Notes under the pieces: generated by a model
What the model saw: the letters and a program-made list of their open reading frames with translations, nothing else
Told to the model about the DNA's origin: nothing
Databases searched by the model: none
In this document: in pieces, positions 1 to 10,639 of the stretch
How the letters are laid out: every line of letters starts with the position of its first letter
Numbering within the stretch: position 1 is the stretch's first letter
Program-made: the position numbers and the translations under genes
From: Combretum micranthum
Lineage: Eukaryota; Streptophyta; Magnoliopsida; Myrtales; Combretaceae
Direction: 5' to 3'
Assembly: GCA_024138025.1 (NCBI GenBank)
Contig: JAMXBD010001372.1
Coordinates: 248,001-312,000, forward strand
DNA: 64,000 nucleotides

Positions 1-650
1 TTGTCTATATATGTTAATTTTTTTTTCATGATTTAAATTTAATCAAATTTTAATTGATCCATGTTCATACAAAAAGTCAACTATTGCTAAAGAGGGATTA
101 TGTACCTTGTCAAAATGCATAGGGCGTGGATCCAATGACTATCCCCTAAACAATATTATAGAGCGAAAGGTTACTGCAACAAAAGTATGATGACTTGCAT
201 CAGTAAATGGAGAAGAAGCGACAGAGCGAGAGCACTTAAGTAATCACTGGGGGTTCATGTAGGGGTCTAAACAATATCCTCAAGAAGTGTCAAGTGGTTT
301 GACAAATGTTTACCCTTACCCTTCTAGCCAAAACAGAGAGAAAGATCTACCAGTGGATGAATGGGCTCACCACGAGTATTGATAAGTTAACCACAAATGC
401 CTATGAGCTAGGCATATGTGCTAATGAGTCGACCACCAACCATCGTTGCGGTCAACTAGTGGCTAGGGCTTGCAACCTCTTTGTGGCTCCTTCTACGATA
501 TGCCCACCTACTCTTTCACATTCGAACAAATAATGTTGTCTATGTTAGTTTTCATGTCAATTATATTTTGGGTTTCCAAAATTTTAAATTTAACCAAATT
601 GTAATTAATTTATATTCATTCAAACAGTTAACTATTGCTAGGGAGTCCCT
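1..650. repeat. Pair of diverged direct repeats, unclassified
   Basis: Two similar stretches lie in the same orientation, about 1-98 and 536-645. Both start with a TTGTCTAT-type motif, pass through an AAATTTAA(C/T)CAAATT(G/T)TAATT core and end in (G/T)TCAACTATTGCTA(A/G). They flank about 430 bp with no recognisable coding sequence. The pair could be the ends of a small LTR-type element cut by the window edge, or a simple duplication. No PBS or target duplication was found. Confidence 0.35.
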
Positions 651-1129
651 CCGAACATCCATTATTCCACAAGGGTAATGTATCTAAACATCTTTTAAAT
701 TTCTAACCCTTTTGGCAGCAAATATTTGTAAAGTTTTAACTCCTTAAGTAAACATTTCGCAGAAAACTTTTGTTCTTTACGATTAATTTCATTTCTCACA
801 AAGGTCAATTGCTTTATATTCACATGAAAGTGAAATTTCATTGGGCTTAGCATCCATTGAAATTGCCAATGAACTTAAATTGATTGTAAGAAAAACATTG
901 AAGCCGTGGTCCAATATTATTCATAACATTTAGAAATCAGGATAGAATATCATACTAGAATATGAAATTATGAGCCTTGATGAGATGGTGGTTTATTGAA
1001 TTGGCTAGATTGAACACAGGACGATTCCTACCATGCAAAAGTAAAAATTAACGGGGAAATAGGTAAATAAAATGTAGATGGTGCATGAAAATCTTTCGGA
1101 AAAGTATGCGAAGTATTATATATATAGGA
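651..1129. other. AT-rich intergenic sequence
   Basis: No gene, RNA or repeat structure is recognisable here. Short open frames have no coding character. Confidence 0.5.
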
Positions 1130-1965
1130 TGCTTCTATAGTTACGTTGACGAGACTATCCAGTTAACCATTTAACTGTTAAAATAAATATAATAATTGAA
1201 ATCTTTATTATTTTAATGGTTCGATCACGGTTGGATATGATCTGAGCTATTGAGTGGCAACAGAACCAGTTCTATCAAAATTAATAATGAGACCATAATT
1301 TTTCTATATATATATATATATATATATGTAAAGATTCATTTGAATAGTATATTCATGCAAGAAACAGATAGGTCATACTTTTTTTTTCCAAATAAGTCAT
1401 TTAAGTCCACTATATCAATATAGTCATATACCATGAATTCTCTATTGTATGATCATAAATCATGAGAGATAATGAGATACTAATGATGGACTCATTTTGT
1501 ACCAAAAAAAATGTAGAAAAATTAAATATCTCGCCTATGGTCTTATAGCCTACTTGCATCATCTCTTTATCTCTTAAGTGAGAGGTAATAGGTTCAAATC
1601 CTCCTCCCGTTAGCAAAAAAAAAAAAGTCAGGCTTATTGGATTTTTTCATAAATATAAATAATTTAAACAACTCACTTAAAATAGAAAGAATTCACTCTT
1701 ATTATAAATATAGAGGGCTAATAATATAATTTTTCCTTTAAATAAAACATTGCATATTCCTTACGTACTTCTGCTTGGTGACTTTAGATGGGAGCTTCCA
1801 TAGTCTCATTTGCAAGGCTATCTAATTAATCATCTAATTGTTAAAATAAATATGATAAATGAAATATTAATTATTTTAGTGATTTGATCATGATTGAGTA
1901 TAATATAAATTAATGAATAATAATAAAATTGATTATATCAAAAATATTAATGAAACCATAGAATT
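1130..1965 (+). repeat. Dispersed repeat, two direct copies
   Basis: Two similar blocks of about 170 bp (1130-1300 and 1785-1965) share GCTTC(T/C)ATAGT, GTTAAAATAAATAT, ATTATTTTA(A/G)TG and a tail reading GA(G/A)ACCATA then TTTTTC. A third related copy lies at about 42,585-42,730. The copies are collinear, so they belong to one dispersed family. Its class is unknown. The 480-bp spacer contains a SINE-like unit. Confidence 0.45.
1534..1626 (+). mobile_element. SINE-like, tRNA-derived unit
   Basis: A sequence near 1590-1602 resembles a pol III B box (AGGTTCAAATCCT). It is preceded about 50 bp upstream by a degenerate A-box-like stretch (GGTCTTATAGCC) and followed by a 12-base A run at 1615-1626. 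This layout (A box, B box, unique tail, oligo-A) is that of a short tRNA-derived plant SINE. Both boxes are imperfect, and no target duplication was confirmed. Confidence 0.45.
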
Positions 1966-2622
1966 TTTCAACATTTTAAAAGCACATAAGAAAAAGGTGG
2001 ATATGAATTTCAATGCGTCATGGTAAAACCAAATCTATTTGACTGAATCTTAGATATATTTATAAATACTCTTAACGGGTGCCGTAGTGAAAAAGGTCTA
2101 TATAATAAATATGGACACTGTTTGGCTACTCCAAACCTATAAGCAAAGGGTTAAATCTAACTACCAGTCTATCATATTTGACATACTTGATCATGCATTG
2201 CACATAACTAACCTATCCATGTATAGAGAGGGGCTAAATCTATATATTTTGGGACCTAATTTGTGGTTCGTTAGACTCTATCCTATTTGACACAGTTGAT
2301 CGTGTGTTGCACATAATTGATGCTTAATGTTCCTAGTTGATACCATGTCGGTCTTTTGCCATAGTACTAATGTTGAGAGATGTCAAAAGGTCATTTATTA
2401 GTCTATAAAATATAAATTTCCATATTCTATGGTATAGTTTAGTCATAATAATTTATTCATATACACCAAAATATGATATCGTTTGACAAATAAGTTGTTA
2501 TTATACTTATCACATCATGAAAAAATATTCAATAGATATTATATAATATCACATGAATAAACACATAGCATGTATATATCGATAAATTTTTTACATATAT
2601 AATATATACATCAAAATTTTAT

Positions 2623-3003
2623 GGGATAATATTGTGCTTTATTATTCAATTTTACGTTTTTTTATAATTATACACCTAAAGTTTTAAATTATTAATTTAT
2701 ATATCTCATTAGATATTAAGTTGTTATCGTTTGTACCCAATATCTTTTTGCTTTGTATTGACGATATAGATTTTTTGGTTGTGTGATAATATTACTTGAC
2801 ATCAGTATATAATAAAAAATAAAATATTATAGGTGTTGCATTGTGATTGATCATTCATGATAATAAAGAAAACAACAATTAGCAAAAAGCAGATAAGGTA
2901 TAAACGGTAGTAACTAAGCATCTAATTAGGTTTAACAATTTAAAACTTTAGATGTATAATTGTAAAAAAGTATAAAGTTAAGGTGTAAACCAAAAATCAA
3001 CCC
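2623..3003. mobile_element. Mutator-type MITE (long TIRs)
   Basis: The ends form long inverted repeats. The left end begins GGGATAATATTG and the reverse complement of the right end begins GGGTTGATTTTT. Both continue into a shared block, TTATAATTATACA(C/T)CTAAAG and the following TTTTAAAT on one arm, with its complement on the other. The flanks AAATTTTAT and AAATTTATT are a plausible diverged 9-bp target duplication, as made by Mutator-like transposases. It contains no coding sequence. Confidence 0.5.
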
Positions 3004-3792
3004 AAATTTATTGGTATTTACGTCCCATAAGAACATAACACATAACGCTATGTGGTATCTATTGAATTTTTCTCACATATCACATGCATCAAGTATAAAT
3101 AGATATATACATATATATATATATATATATTCCAAGTGGATACATATAACTAAAAAGTAAACACAACATAGATATTTAGCATACATGAAAGGCTCCAAGT
3201 TTGCCCATCAAAAAACTAACAGTCATCCCATCAACTTTCTAAAATTATGTATGAGAATATAAATTCCTACTTGGTAGCTGCACAAGTACCGCTAGCTATT
3301 ATGATGCTAATGGTAAGTGCTATTGTATAAAGCCTTTTGGCCACCTAGTCGCATCATAGACATTAGAGCTGAACTCATTCATGCCGATCAACAAAATGGG
3401 TTTAAACATTACCAAAGTTATCTGAAAGTGGAAACTACGGAGAAAGTAAGAAAAATAATAACCTAGAAGTAGATAGAGATCCACACTATATACATAATGC
3501 AATAGGAAGCAAGTTGTCTATCATATGACGCATATACAGATCCAAAGGGGTACAGCCTCCCAAACTCAAAAAATATTAATTCTTTTCAAAAATATTTTAA
3601 AAAGAAAAAAATAATATAAGCAGAGACATTTAGGGGGAGCCGATAGGGCCTCAACGAACCAAACTCGGAAAAAAAATTAATTTTTTTGAATTTTGTAAAA
3701 AAAAAAAAAAAAATTAATTTTTTTGAATTTTGTAAAAAAGAAAAAAAAAAATTGATATATTATTTCTATATTATAAATTGCAAATAATGATA
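3004..3792. other. AT-rich intergenic sequence
   Basis: Nothing gene-like is seen. It contains an (AT)n tract near 3110-3130, and A-rich repeats at 3660-3755 where an AATTTTTTTGAATTTTGTAAA unit occurs twice in tandem. Confidence 0.5.
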
Positions 3793-3892
3793 CCATAACT
3801 ATGGTCTAGTGGTTAAGTATATGGCTTTACATCCATGATATGATGGGTTTAAATCCCATGCATGTAGTTTTTTTTTTTTTTTTTTTTTTTTT
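3793..3892 (+). mobile_element. SINE-like tRNA-derived unit with poly(T) tail
   Basis: An A-box-like TGGTCTAGTGG at about 3802 is followed 43 bp later by a B-box-like GGGTTTAAATCCC (3845-3857). This is the internal pol III promoter of tRNAs. The unit ends in an uninterrupted run of 25 T (3868-3892). No acceptor stem closes, so it is not a functional tRNA gene. Some plant SINE families are known to end in poly(T) rather than poly(A), which fits. Confidence 0.5.
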
Positions 3893-4689
3893 GCAACATG
3901 CATTTATTTACTTATTACTCTCTCTATCCTTCTTTTTCTTTATAATATTTTACTTTCTATAAACTAATAGAATTAAATTCATTTATCTTGAAATTATATT
4001 TAACTAACTAAATTTTATGATAATTTTTTTTATTTGTTGTGTATCATAAATAATAATTATATTGTCCACATTATAAATATTTAGAATTTATCACATAAAA
4101 TATTAACTAAATGATACTAATTATATAATTACAAAATTCATGTATTAACTCAATAATTTTTAGTTAATAATTAATTTTCAAGTAATATATATTTCTTACA
4201 AAATACACTAAAACCTTTAATTATAAGTATTATATGCATTTTAAAGAGAAAATTATATCTTAATAGTAAATATAGTTGAATGGATAAAGTGTTCTTTTTC
4301 TTTTTTATTTTTAAACCATGAAGCCTGGGTCCAAATCTCATAAAATGTAATTTCACATTTTCAAGAAGCATTTATTACGTTGCCAAATGTAAATTTTTTT
4401 AGGTTGCATTTAGTGCATCGACATTCTCGATTTGATTTCAACATATTTCAATCCATAGTTAAAAAGAAAATTTACCAAAATATACATTGTATGAAAAATA
4501 TTACCAAAATCCACAGCAAAACCGCAGCTTCTGCAATTTCAAATCTTCATACAAATCTCGCAATTAGCAAATGTGATATTTGAAAATTTTTATTGTTTCC
4601 ATATTGCAATTCAAGACTATGATTATAGTAATTGGACATAACTATAACATTTTTGCCTGTGATTTTGCTCTAAACCAAACGTAATTCAT
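3893..4689. other. AT-rich intergenic sequence
   Basis: No coding sequence is seen. If the neighbouring copia element kept its 3' LTR it would lie near 4400-4690, but no match to the region beyond 9152 was recognised. Confidence 0.4.
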
Positions 4690-4759
4690 CATTGATGGTT
4701 GCGATCTGGCTTAGCAGTTAACAATACATATCCCACTATACACAAAGCAATATCCCCGA

Positions 4760-6215
4760 AGTTGGATTTTCCGGAAGACCAAACTGTGATCAATAGTCGG
4801 TAATTTAGTAAGTAAATCTGCCAATTAAGAGGCCAACAGGATCATACTGGGGCTGTAGAAAACCATCAGAAACATGATGTCTAATAAAATGAGTATCAAT
4901 GTCAATATGATTGGTCCGATTATGTAAGCAAGGATTTTGAGCAACCAAGAGAGCGAACTATTATACAGTATAGAGAGATACAAAAGAAAGTGGAATGGGA
5001 AGATCATGCAAAATAGAAGAAGTCCACAAAAGCTCCTTAGTTGTGGAAGCCATGTTGTGATACTCTACTTTAGTAGTAGAAGTACTAACAATATTTTGCT
5101 TATTATACTTCTAAGAAACCAAATGATTGCCAAGCAAGATGCAATAGCCAGATAAAGACCATCGATCAAAAGAAGAACCCTAATTAGCACATAGGGGCAT
5201 TTAAATCGAAGGAAGTCTCAGAAGGATAAAAAGTCCAATACTTGAAGTGCCTTTGAGGTATCAAAGAAAATGTAAGGCAATGATAATGGTCATGATAGGG
5301 ATGCAAGAGAAATTGACTAAGCTCACAAATAGTGTAGCAAATGTCAAGCCTAGTGAGCATCAAATATAACAATCACCTGATAATTTGTTGAAATGGTAAA
5401 CGATCAGCATTATTCATACCTAATTCCTTCATTAAAGTCAATCGAGAAGGCAAAGTGAGAGAAACAAGTTTGCATCCGATAATACCTAAATCATATAATA
5501 TACCAAGATATATTTTTGTTAGTTCAACATAGTCTTTATTAAAGTTCTAGAAATTTGCAAGCCAAGAAAAAATCAAGCAAGTCCCAAATCTTTAACAATA
5601 AAGACACTATCAAATCATACTTTAAAAGTGGCAATAGATGCCTCATCATTCCCCTTGATCAACATATTATCAACATAAACAATAGGCACAAGGAATGCAC
5701 TACCTTGATAACAAGTAAAAAGAGAATGATCACTAAAAGGCAATTGAAAGCCTTGACTAATTAAGAATTTGTAAATTTCAATATACCATTAAGTAGAAGC
5801 TTGCTTCAAAAAATAAAGAGAACACTTAAAGCAACAAACTTGATTAGGACTTGCTTTAACATAAGCTTGAGGAGGATGCACATAGACCTCTTCATCCAAA
5901 AAGCCATGCAAGAAGGCATTGTCAATGTCAATTTGGTACAGAGAGCATTGATAAGAAGTAGCAATAATAATAATAATGCAAACTATACGTAACTTTGCTA
6001 TGGGAGAAAAAATATCATGATAGTCAGCCCTTCAACTTGTGTAAATCCTTTTGTTGCAACTCTAGCTTTAATCTTTCAACATGACCATCAAGTTTATACT
6101 TAATATTGTATACCAATTTACACTCAATTGCCTTCTTACCAGGAGGAAGAGTATTAAACTCCCATGTATTATTCAACTTTAAGGCCTCAAGCTCTTTATC
6201 CATGGCATATACCCA
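4760..6215 (-). pseudogene. copia reverse transcriptase / RNase H remnant
   Basis: At about 6190-6040 the RT opening reads KLVYNIKYKLDGHVERLKARVATKGF, which is the copia KIKYKADGSVERYKARLVAKG motif. The polymerase motif YVDD reads YVDN near 5660, so the second catalytic Asp is lost. At 5184-5372 a 62-codon frame gives LTRLDICYTICELSQFL. Near 4820-4935 the RNase H end HNRTNHIDIDTHFIRHHV is visible (compare DRTKHIDIDCHFVRD). Confidence 0.65.
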
Positions 6216-6639
6216 TTCGTTATATTTAGAGTCTTGAGAAAAAATTGTGAGGTTCTTTAATTGCTAGTGCATGTGCTAAAGAAGCAATGTAGCTTGATGG
6301 AAAAGAAGCAAAGCTATGTTCATGAAAGAAATGATAAAGAAAAACATGTGAAACAACAATATCACATGCATTGTATGCACATAATCTTTCACCAAGTAGG
6401 AAGATGTCATTCTCCAGTAGATTTCCTCAATGGAGAAGAAGACTAAAAAGGAATAGAATTGGTAGACAAAGGAGTATCAGAATGAGAAGCATCTATTTTA
6501 GAACATATAGAAGATGAACCAAGAGCATGAACAGTATTAGTACAATTAAGAGAAGGATAAGAATGACCAGGTATTGATATAGATACGAGGGAAGACTCTT
6601 ATAGATGTCTAGTATCATTGATACAAGTCTGATAAGGGA

Positions 6640-7480
6640 AATTTGTTCATAAAAATCATATCTCGACTAACCAAAATCTTCTTGGATTGCAAATCATACA
6701 CCTTATATCCTTTTGGCTAGCAACATATCCAAAAAAGATGCATTTAATACCATGAGGATCAAACTTATCCTCAGTTCGATTATTGGTAGCTATAAAACAT
6801 AAGCAACCTATGGTTCTTAAGTGATTATAAGAAGGTTTTTCTTGATATTAGAGTTCATGTGGTGTTTTTCATCCTAACTTTGACATGGGCATCAAGTTGA
6901 TAAAATATGTGGTTATCAATATACATTCGTCCCAAAAGTATTTTGGAAGGTTAGCATGAATACTCAAGGCTCTTGCAGCATTCAAAAGGAGTCTATGCTT
7001 TCATTCTACCCTCCCAATTTGTTGAAGAGTGTATATCGTAGATTTTTTTGTGAATAATTCCTAACTTATGAAGCAAATCATGATAAGCATTTGATAGGAA
7101 CTTAGTCCCATTACTTGATCTGATAATTTATGGTTTAACCGAGAAATGATTAATGACCATGGTAAGAAAAGTATCAAGACAAGTGACAAGTAGTGACTTA
7201 TTAAGGATTAAATAAGCATAAGTAACAAGTATGATCATCAAGATTGGTAAGAAAGCTCCAAAATAAGAACTAGAAAAAGAACCCCAGGAACTAAAGAATG
7301 ATTGACACTACAATCAAAAGGCATTGTATGGAATTTAGATTCAAAGCAAGTATCACAAACAAAGTCATTCACGTGTAAATGCTTACAATCATCAAATGTT
7401 ATAGGTTAGACAAGGAAGAATGACCAGATTTGTTATGAAAAAAGTGAGAAATTGAGGAATGCTTACAAGAAGTTTCAACA
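6640..7480 (-). pseudogene. copia integrase remnant
   Basis: Minus-strand fragments match integrase. They include CDTCFESKFHTMPF from the zinc-binding/pre-core part, a degenerate version of the RSDNGTKFL core near 7110, then PSKILLGRMYIDNHIFYQLD and a domain end resembling CIFLGYV..KGYKVYDLQ near 6680-6780. Frames change repeatedly, so no integrase could be made. Confidence 0.6.
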
Positions 7481-7699
7481 ACAGAATTAGAAGGAATGAA
7501 ATCTACTAGAGAACTAAACTTCCTAACATTCTTTGAAAGTTAAACGTACAGATACAATCCATTATGAACTTTATGCAATTGGTTGTTTACTTCGTTGATC
7601 CTGAAAGTAAAGCAAGTAGAGTCAAAGGCAACTAGTTTGTTATCAATTAAGACCTTTTGAACATATTGCAAATTGTAATGAAATTTGAGACAAATAGGA

Positions 7700-8146
7700 C
7701 ATCACAAAGAAGCAAATGATCATTAAAGAAAACTAAACCAGTAAGTTGAAAATGTTTTGTTTGTCCATCAGTGGCAGATCCTTTTTTGGTGAAGGTAAGG
7801 TATATGTGTCAAACAATAGAGATTTGAAAGGTGTCATGTGATTTGTGGCACTTATATCTAAATCCAAAGATTCAAATTGTTATTCAAAGCATAGAACAAA
7901 GGAATAAAGAAAATTACCAACAAAATTCACTACACAGTTCAAACTATTATCATGCACTTTTTTCTTCTCAAGAAGTTTAAGAACTTCCTCACAAATCGAA
8001 TTAATCAGCTGTGGGTCTACTACTTTAGGAACTTCTTCCTTGCTTTCATTAATCATATCAAAAGGTATGGCGTAAGAAAAAGAAATTGACTTATCCAAAA
8101 AACTTTGCACATTAGCTTCTCTATGAAACAAAGTGTAGCAATTCAT
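7700..8146 (-). pseudogene. copia gag C-terminus / protease remnant
   Basis: An 88-codon frame at 7880-8146 carries the linker normally found between gag and protease (VDPQLINSICEEVLKLL). Immediately downstream, at about 7780-7860, the protease signature DSGATDHM is still legible but reads as DISATNHM. The catalytic Asp-Ser-Gly is therefore altered and the aspartic protease would be inactive. Confidence 0.55.
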
Positions 8147-8159
8147 TGTTATTGTCCCC

Positions 8160-9082
8160 TTCCTCTCGTTTACCCTTGTACCAATTAGTGTACCTATTAA
8201 CTAAAAACAACTTTCAATAAAGTGACATTCCATTGCATAGTATTTTATCCAATCCTTTTCCTTTTCTCCTGTCATTATCGGCTATGTTCATCTCTACACA
8301 ATTAATGAGAAAGGCTGAAGCATCTAAATTAGTTCAACTACTCAAAGTTAATTGCTTCTATTTTCATCTTATTGAACAAGATAATACACTTTATTAATTG
8401 TTGGAAGTGGATATATGGATAATATCTGGTTTCACACATTCTTAAACCCTTCATTTAATTCCATCAAAAATTAAACCAACCTTGATTGCATTTCAAAATC
8501 TCATATCCCCTCCTTCATTTGACAAGTATGGTATTCAATCCATCCACATTCACATGAAGGACAAAAATGTAACACTAGTAGCTCATCCCAAACACATTTT
8601 AATCTATTGTAATATATGCCTATTGACTAATTCATTTACCTAATATTTCTTAACTCACATTGAAAATGAAATATCAATAAACCATTCCCTTGTCCATACC
8701 ATATCGATACTTCATTCCAAAGCTCACAAGTAGATTGTGTGTATAAATAATTATGTGAAAAATCACTGGACTTGCAGTTAAGAATACAACATTTAATCAT
8801 ATAGTCACATCTAGTCCATCAAATTAAATATAGAGAATTAGGATTACATTATGGTATACTAACATCGAGAAATCCTAGCTTCAACTTTGATCTAAGGACC
8901 ATCTTAATCAATCTACTCTATGCGAGGTAACTCAAGCCATTAAAAACTATATTTCATATCACCATACTTAAATTATTATATCGCAATATATGAAGAGGAT
9001 CTGTATTCATGACTTCAATCTGTTGTCCCCGAGTCGATTCAAAATTACCAACAACAGAACGATTTATTGAAGTACTATCCAT
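8160..9082 (-). pseudogene. copia gag remnant
   Basis: The start ATG at 9082 opens MDSTSINRSVVG. Downstream fragments match the plant copia gag pattern: a LGFLDVSIP stretch (compare KLGFIDGSI), a block resembling W.RCNDMVI..ILN and an ELW motif, then an IF.L-like end near 8660. The frame is broken several times. Gag would form the virus-like particle in the cytoplasm. It is recognised by pattern only. Confidence 0.6.
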
Positions 9083-9151
9083 TGCAGAAAATGAATATGA
9101 AACTAAAACTAACAACAAATTAGATCTTACCAAGAGCTAGCTCTAATGACG

Positions 9152-10639
9152 TGTGAAGCATGTAGTTCATCATTGTCTAAAATTTCTGAGAAAGTCGATT
9201 AAAGTTGCAGAGAAGTTCATTCAATATCGAAAGAAATGTGAATTAACAAAGTTAGTTATGTCTTTCGGTTACAGAGTATATATAAGTTAAAAACAACCAT
9301 CATCCTACTATACATGTGGCCATAAATTAACTCATAAGTCTCCATAGTAATTCATGCAATACTTGCTGTTGACCAACATTCTATCTTATATCTTTGATTT
9401 TGCAACCCTATTTTGATAACTAATTTTAATTAAATCTTATTTAGGTAATTACTTTTAAGAAGGACTAAAGAAACCCAAAAAAAAAAAAAATTCTCTTTAT
9501 GTTCTTTTATTTTTAACTTCTTTTTTTATTTATTTTTATTTTTATTTTTTTCCTTTCACAATAACTAATAACATTTAACCTAAATAAATTCTAATAAACA
9601 ACTAGTTTTTATTGGCAGTACATCAATAATAATAGTTATATTATCTATATTACAAATTTTTTTATCTTATTGGATAAAGTATTAGTAAAAAAGACTAGGT
9701 ATATAATTTGATTAACATTTTCTTTTTTTATAATCAATGGCAGTTATTATTGAAAACTATCTTATTAACATATATTCTCTAGTCTATTTTAGCTAAAAAT
9801 AAAATTTATATAGATTTTATTATTAATTATATTTTTTAATTGATTAATAATGCAATGTCAATTGATATATACGTACACACACAATCCCTTTTAAATTGTA
9901 CTGAACACCCTTAATCGTTTTTTGGAAGAATCATTTCATATTCATAAAGTTTTAGAAAACATCATGGTGTATTCAATAACAAAACTCTTCTATATATATA
10001 TAAAAAGATGCAAAATAATTGTAATAGTAATTCTAATAATATTAAGATCTAAGCCCTAATTCAATGATTTTGCATGCGCCGTTTTTCAATTTCATGTGAA
10101 ACTACAGATAATAACCCCAACTCTGGTGTACTTTTGAAGAATTTTTCACTTATTATGTGGCCATATAACCCAACTATTGTAGTAGGTGGTCATAAAAAAT
10201 CTCATATAAGAGAAAGGTAATACTTAGACCACTTATTCTTGGGAACACTATCTATTAGGTGTATCATATTTGAAACCGTAGCAGTCCTGCAATCCTATTT
10301 GGTATATTCTCAGTAGAAAATATTGTAAAAAATTGATGATCCTTGGATGACCCATCTTTTTTTTTTTTTTTTTTTTTTTCCGCATGAAGACTTAATCCAC
10401 GTGCGATTGCTTGCTTCTAACCTCACCACGAGCTCCTTGGTTGCCTCAATTTAAAGGAAACGATAATCATCGCTTCTTGTGCATCGAGTCTCTTCGCCTA
10501 AAGTTATAAGAGCATGCAGTACTTGCCTCATTGAAGTCTTTACTCCAATCTAAAATTAAATCCGATCCTTGGTGACAAAGCAAGTCACGGGCACTTAACA
10601 ACATCCATTATTAAAATGCATAACATCATTTTAAATACC
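9152..10639. other. AT-rich sequence, possible LTR relic at its start
   Basis: 9152-9410 may be the 5' LTR of the decayed copia element. The rest holds A/T homopolymers (for example 9478-9490 and 10,359-10,379) and an (AT)n tract, with no gene. Confidence 0.35.

Larger units (their letters stand above)
4690..9151 (-). mobile_element. Decayed Ty1/copia retrotransposon
   Basis: Read on the minus strand, the order gag, protease, integrase, reverse transcriptase, RNase H can be followed from about 9082 to 4760 despite many frameshifts and stops. That is the copia order (integrase before RT). A degenerate primer-binding-site-like sequence (TAGAGC preceded by a TCAT, compare TGGTATCAGAGC of initiator tRNA-Met) lies at about 9140-9150, just upstream of gag. 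The sequence beyond it (about 9152-9410) would then be the 5' LTR, with a TATATA at about 9268, but no matching 3' LTR was found. The element is dead and looks much older than the copia copy at 59-64 kb. Confidence 0.75.

Noticed and set aside
4270..4345. Third tRNA-like SINE (ATGGATAAAG...GGGTCCAAATCTC)
   Set aside because: The A-box-like part is too degenerate and there is no tail or duplication.
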